The notes beneath the pieces were generated by a model. The model did no database searches, was not told where the DNA came from, and was given only the letters and a program-made list of their open reading frames with translations. Shown one piece after another: positions 60,466 to 64,000 of a DNA stretch of 64,000 nucleotides. Position numbers and translations under genes: made by a program. Origin of the DNA: Methylocystis rosea (GTDB lineage: Bacteria; Pseudomonadota; Alphaproteobacteria; Rhizobiales; Beijerinckiaceae); NCBI RefSeq assembly GCF_003855495.1, contig NZ_CP034086.1, positions 372,001 through 436,000 of the forward strand. Direction: 5' to 3'. How positions within the stretch are numbered: position 1 is the stretch's first letter; each line of letters opens with the position of its first letter.

Positions 60466-62226
60466 TTAGCCTTTGAGTTCGGTGCGCACGCTCTTGCCGC
60501 GCCCCTCATCGGCGACGGTATTCTTGCGCGCGAGAAATTCGTCCTTGAGCGCGCGCCGCAAAATCTTGCCAACGTTGCTCTTGGGGAGGCTCTCGCGAAA
60601 CTCGAAGTAGCGCGGAATCTTGTAGCTCGTCAGCTGTTCATGGGCGAACGCGCGCAACTCCTCGCGCGTGAGGCTCGGGTCGCGCGCCACGATAAACGCC
60701 ATCGGCGCTTCGCCGGAATGTTCGTGCGGCACGCCGATGACAGCTGCTTCCTTCACCTTGGGGTGTTCGACGAGGACGGATTCGACTTCGTTGGGATAGA
60801 CGTTGAAGCCTGAGACGAGGATCATGTCCTTCAGTCGATCGACGATCTTGATGAGCCCGTCCGGCGCCATCACCGCAATGTCGCCAGTTTTGAGAAATCC
60901 ATCGGGGGTCAGGGCTTGCGCGGTTTCATCCGGCCGGCGCCAGTAGCCGCCCATCAACTGCGGCCCCTTGATGCAAAGTTCGCCGCGCTCGCCAAGGGGA
61001 ACGGGCTCGCCATCGGGCGAACGCACCGAGATTTCCGTCGATGGCACGGGGTAGCCGATCCCGCCGGTGAATTCGGCGATCGTCGGCTTGTTGATCGTGA
61101 CGATCGGCGACGTCTCGGTCAGCCCATAGCCTTCAACGATCGGCTTTCCCGTCAAGGCCTTCCACTTTTTCGCCACCACCTCCTGAGTCGACATGCCGCC
61201 GGAGATGGTGAGAAGAAGGTTGGAGTAGTCCACCGTGCGCGCGGCGGAATGGTCGGCGATCGCCGCGTAAAGCGTGTTGACGCCGGAGAACAGGGTGAAC
61301 TTCGATTTGCGCAGCGTCGCAATCAGTCCCTTGATGTCGCGCGGATTGGCGATCAGCAGACAGCTGCCGCCCGTCTTCACCACAAGCAGCAGGCACGCCG
61401 TCAGTCCGAAAATATGGTAGAGCGGCAGCGCCGTCACCATGATCAGCGGCTTGTTTCCAAGATAAGGCTTCAGCCAGGACCACGACTGTTCGGCATTGGC
61501 GGCGACGTTGCGATGCAGAAGCATGGCGCCTTTGGCGACGCCGGTCGTGCCGCCGGTGTATTGTAGAAAAGCGACGTCTTCCGGCCCGATTGGCGGCGGC
61601 TTAAGCGTCTCCTCGCCGCCCGCCTGCAACACATGCGCGAAGCCGACGCAGCCGGGCAGCCGATAGGCGGGGACCATGCGCTTGATCCAGCGCGAGACGA
61701 AATTGACGATCAGTCCGCGCAGACCCATCAGATCTCCGGGCTTCATGATCACCGCACGTTCGACTTTCATGTGCGGCCAGGCGGCGGCCGCCGTATGCGC
61801 GAAGTTTTCGAACACGAACAAGAAGCGCGCGCCGGAGTCGTTCAGCTGGTGCTCGAGTTCATGCGGCGTGTACAGCGGATTGACGTTCACGACGACGCCG
61901 CCGGCCAGCAAGACGCCAAAGAGCGTCGCTGGATAGGCGAGGACGTTGGGCGACATGATCGCGACCCGATCGCCTTTTCTTAATCCGCGCGTCTGCAGCC
62001 AGGCGGCGACGGCGACCGCCGCGCGGCCGAGCTCCTCGAAGGTGAGCGTCGCGCCGAAACTCTCCATCGCGGTCCTGTCGGCGAATTCCGCAACGCTCGC
62101 GTTGAACATATTGACCAGCGTCGAATAGGACGATTCGGCGATGTCGGCCGGGACGCCAGCGGGATACGAAGAAAGCCACGGCCGCTTCGCGTAGGGGTCC
62201 TCTCGGTGTTGTTCCGCGCTTGTCAT
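60466..62226 (-). CDS. fadD: Long-chain fatty acid-CoA ligase
   Basis: A 586-residue AMP-forming acyl-CoA ligase that activates fatty acids for degradation or lipid recycling. Visible motifs are the ATP/AMP motif YTGGTTGVAKGAMLLHRNVA, the FadD-typical GYGLTETSPIVTINKP, the TGDIAVMAPDGLIKIVDRLK segment, and the C-terminal catalytic Lys in LPKSNVGKILRRALKDEF. I start at the Met at 62226 (MTSAEQHREDPYAKRPWLSS) over one 13 codons upstream. The stop lies eight bases from the convergent bioA. Confidence 0.9.
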   Translation of the reverse strand: MTSAEQHREDPYAKRPWLSSYPAGVPADIAESSYSTLVNMFNASVAEFADRTAMESFGATLTFEELGRAAVAVAAWLQTRGLRKGDRVAIMSPNVLAYPATLFGVLLAGGVVVNVNPLYTPHELEHQLNDSGARFLFVFENFAHTAAAAWPHMKVERAVIMKPGDLMGLRGLIVNFVSRWIKRMVPAYRLPGCVGFAHVLQAGGEETLKPPPIGPEDVAFLQYTGGTTGVAKGAMLLHRNVAANAEQSWSWLKPYLGNKPLIMVTALPLYHIFGLTACLLLVVKTGGSCLLIANPRDIKGLIATLRKSKFTLFSGVNTLYAAIADHSAARTVDYSNLLLTISGGMSTQEVVAKKWKALTGKPIVEGYGLTETSPIVTINKPTIAEFTGGIGYPVPSTEISVRSPDGEPVPLGERGELCIKGPQLMGGYWRRPDETAQALTPDGFLKTGDIAVMAPDGLIKIVDRLKDMILVSGFNVYPNEVESVLVEHPKVKEAAVIGVPHEHSGEAPMAFIVARDPSLTREELRAFAHEQLTSYKIPRYFEFRESLPKSNVGKILRRALKDEFLARKNTVADEGRGKSVRTELKG

Positions 62227-62368
62227 GTCGTCCTGGACCTCCGCGAGGCGGCGGCGATCTCGCATTGCGAATCGTCTGCTCCGCCCATGTGCTTTTATTC
62301 AAGATAGCGCGTCTCGCGTCGAATGAGGCCACTCCTGCCGCAATCATTATGTTGCGTCGCGAGCGGCG

Positions 62369-63373
62369 TCACGCCGTCCCGGGTGGCGCCGGCCCGAGGC
62401 CGAAGAGCAGCGAAACGCCGAGCGCCAGAACGAGAACTGCGGCGATGAACTCGCCGCCACGGGCGATGATGACCGCGCGCCGTGAATCCTTCGCGCCAAA
62501 CCGCACCGCGGCGCTCTTGGCGTAAACCGCCGTCGCGGCGAGGGCGCCCGTCGTGATCGCCGTTCCCGCCGACATGGCGATGACCGCCCCGGCGCCGGCG
62601 GCGAAAAGCCCCTGCGACAGGGTGAAGACTAGCACCAGAATGGCCCCCGAGCAGGGGCGCAGGCCGGCGGCGACGACGGTCGCGGCCGCGTCGGCGAGGC
62701 GAAATTTTGGTCCTCCCAATGTCGAAGGGTCCGGCGCGTGGCGGCAGGTCGCGTCATGCACATGCGTCGGGTCGTCGATGGCCTCGCAGATGAAGCCGCG
62801 CGCCGTTGGGGCGATTGCAGGCATGCGGACGGCCGCCGCCAGCGCGTGGCCTTTCACCCAGGCGAGCCGCGCGCCGAGCGCCGCGACCGCCGCATAGCTT
62901 GCAAGCTCGATAAGGCGGGTCGCGTCGCTCATTTGATTCGCGGTCGCGCGAAAAAACATCGCGGCGGCGCCGACGACGGCGATCGCGACAACTCCCTGCA
63001 GCAGCGCGGCGAGCGCCGCAAGCAGCAGACCGCGGCGCAGCGCCGTTTCATTGGCGAGCATGTAGGATGCAAGCACCGCCTTCCCATGGCCGGGACCGGC
63101 GGCGTGAAAGGCGCCATAGGCGAAAGTCGCCGCGGCGAGCGCGAAGAAAGCGGAAGGATCGGTCTTCAGCGCGCGCACGGCCGCGTGCAGCTCAGCGTGG
63201 AACTTGCTTTGCCAGGCAAGGATCAGTCCGGCGATTCCTGTCGCCGCCGCGGTCGACTCTTGCGCGCCGACCGCAAACGGATGGCGCGGCGCGCCCCAAG
63301 CCGATGAGGCGGCGATCAGGGCCATCGCCGCGGCCGTTACGCCGAGCCAAACCACCCTCTGCCCAATCTTCAC
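62369..63373 (-). CDS. Nickel/cobalt transporter of the NicO family
   Basis: A 334-residue membrane protein with a signal-like first helix and about six transmembrane segments. The family motif FAYGAFHAAGPGHGKAVLASY and the later VAAGLRPCSGAILVLVFTLS are present. A short His/Cys stretch (DDPTHVHDATCRHAPD) in the middle loop may bind metal. NicO proteins paired with DUF1007 partners are usually exporters or importers of nickel or cobalt; direction cannot be told. It begins with GTG at 63373, overlapping the stop of the DUF1007 gene. Confidence 0.88.
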   Translation of the reverse strand: MKIGQRVVWLGVTAAAMALIAASSAWGAPRHPFAVGAQESTAAATGIAGLILAWQSKFHAELHAAVRALKTDPSAFFALAAATFAYGAFHAAGPGHGKAVLASYMLANETALRRGLLLAALAALLQGVVAIAVVGAAAMFFRATANQMSDATRLIELASYAAVAALGARLAWVKGHALAAAVRMPAIAPTARGFICEAIDDPTHVHDATCRHAPDPSTLGGPKFRLADAAATVVAAGLRPCSGAILVLVFTLSQGLFAAGAGAVIAMSAGTAITTGALAATAVYAKSAAVRFGAKDSRRAVIIARGGEFIAAVLVLALGVSLLFGLGPAPPGTA

Positions 63374-64000
63374 GGACAGGCCACGATCGCGCGCGTCGCC
63401 AGCTTCATGCCGAAATCGGCTCCCGGCGACATGTTCTGAAAGAACGCTTCGCTCAGTTTCTGGCTTTCATTCGCCACGAGCGGCGCAGGTTCGACGAGAC
63501 TGAGCGAGCATCCGCCCGGCGCTCCCGCGAGCGTTACGGGATCCTTCTTTTCCAGTCCGAAGGAGACGAAATAAGTCGGGTCATAGACCTGAAAGGAGAA
63601 CGGCTTCTTCGCCGCGATCGGCGTCTGCAGCGGCAGGAAGAAGCGCAGCGTGACGATCTTCTTGTCATTGGCTTCGAGCGTCACATTCTCCGGCTGCTTG
63701 AACGCAAGCTTGGCGCTGTTCTGCTTGGCGAAGGTGAAAAATTCGAATTCGGCCAGCGACTCGACGTTCGTCCTGGCGAGCGGCGCGAGTTCTTCCCGGG
63801 TGGGCGGCTTGCCGTCCTTGCCGAGCCCCTGTACGGCATAGGCCGAATACATTTCGTCGAATTCCCAAGCATGTTGAACGCCCGCGATTTTTCCGTCGGG
63901 CGCGAATATGACCTCGCTGCGCACCGCCACCCAGACATGGGGGTGCGCGAAAGCCGCGCCGATTCCCAACGCCGTCGTCAAAAGGATGAGAATCGAGTTT
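63370..64000 (-). CDS. DUF1007 family exported protein (partial, 5' end outside window)
   Basis: The protein begins beyond the right edge: the frame is open to base 64000, with NSILILLTTALGIGAAFA as the core of a signal peptide. The mature part starts at HPHVWVAV, the typical DUF1007 opening, and continues with DGKIAGVQHAWEFDEMYSAY and FSFQVYDPTYFVSFGL. DUF1007 proteins are found next to NicO transporters, often fused to them, and are likely periplasmic metal-binding partners. The TGA overlaps the GTG of the transporter gene, so the pair is translationally coupled. Confidence 0.88.
   Translation of the reverse strand, partial: NSILILLTTALGIGAAFAHPHVWVAVRSEVIFAPDGKIAGVQHAWEFDEMYSAYAVQGLGKDGKPPTREELAPLARTNVESLAEFEFFTFAKQNSAKLAFKQPENVTLEANDKKIVTLRFFLPLQTPIAAKKPFSFQVYDPTYFVSFGLEKKDPVTLAGAPGGCSLSLVEPAPLVANESQKLSEAFFQNMSPGADFGMKLATRAIVACP

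Overview
The window looks like chromosome of a type II (alphaproteobacterial) methanotroph of the Methylocystis/Methylosinus kind. It carries a complete pmoCAB operon for particulate methane monooxygenase with subunit lengths of 256, 252 and 420 residues. It also has the alphaproteobacterial cell-cycle genes ctrA and chpT, a DUF1134/EipA envelope protein, and a beta-RFAP synthase gene of the tetrahydromethanopterin pathway. Overall base composition is GC-rich. Genus is an inference from gene content only. No rRNA, CRISPR array, phage module or complete insertion sequence was seen.

Layout. 0-3 kb: a family 2A encapsulin shell gene (cut by the window edge) followed by its cysteine desulfurase cargo. 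3-7 kb: ftsY, yciB, a 47-codon membrane peptide, xerD, a bactofilin and tRNA-Glu(CTC). 7-10 kb: a DUF350 / Gly-rich / glutathionylspermidine-synthase-like cassette and a TGS1-like methyltransferase. 10-20.7 kb: sucC, a broken DUF559 gene bracketed by inverted repeats, a TPR protein, EVE and YciI proteins, a coiled-coil membrane protein, eipA, cysQ, chpT, DUF4142 and ctrA. 21-25.5 kb: a TetR regulator, DUF4242, and a methanethiol oxidase operon mtoX-SCO-mauG. 25.7-30.7 kb: rpmH-rnpA-yidC-engB, argB, cobB. 30.8-38 kb: HAD nucleotidase, DinB, mazEF, dapD, DUF805, dapE, a phosphatase and an aminotransferase, with palindromic repeats in most spacers. 38-45 kb: L,D-transpeptidase, small secreted proteins, an orphan Rieske protein, a degenerate CCA-enzyme-like HD protein, a leaderless substrate-binding protein with a cupin, and a DUF5343/TIGR02391 pair in lower-GC sequence. 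44.8-47.6 kb: pterin cofactor genes mptG, PCD, folP, folK. 48-51.4 kb: pmoCAB. 51.7-56.9 kb: rcnA, an SDR, a CopA ATPase with a CopZ-like domain fused in frame, and an isoprenylcysteine-methyltransferase-like protein. 57-60.5 kb: a zinc-finger/HTH protein and bioFDA. 60.5-64 kb: acyl-CoA ligase, NicO transporter and a DUF1007 protein (cut by the window edge).

How the parts fit. Copper is a recurring theme: pMMO needs it, CopA/CopZ handle it, and methanethiol oxidase (a copper enzyme in its characterised form) is encoded with an SCO copper chaperone. C1 metabolism is served by pMMO, methanethiol oxidase (which yields formaldehyde) and the pterin genes that build the formaldehyde-carrying cofactors. 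Two nickel/cobalt exporters (RcnA, NicO/DUF1007) add to the metal theme. The most notable observations are the mto operon with a duplicated putative TetR operator, the CopA-CopZ fusion that keeps an internal ribosome binding site and start codon, the DUF559 gene bracketed by inverted copies of a repeat found elsewhere in the window, the TGS1-like methyltransferase, the encapsulin pair, and the stand-alone CCA-enzyme-like HD protein that has lost its HD residues.
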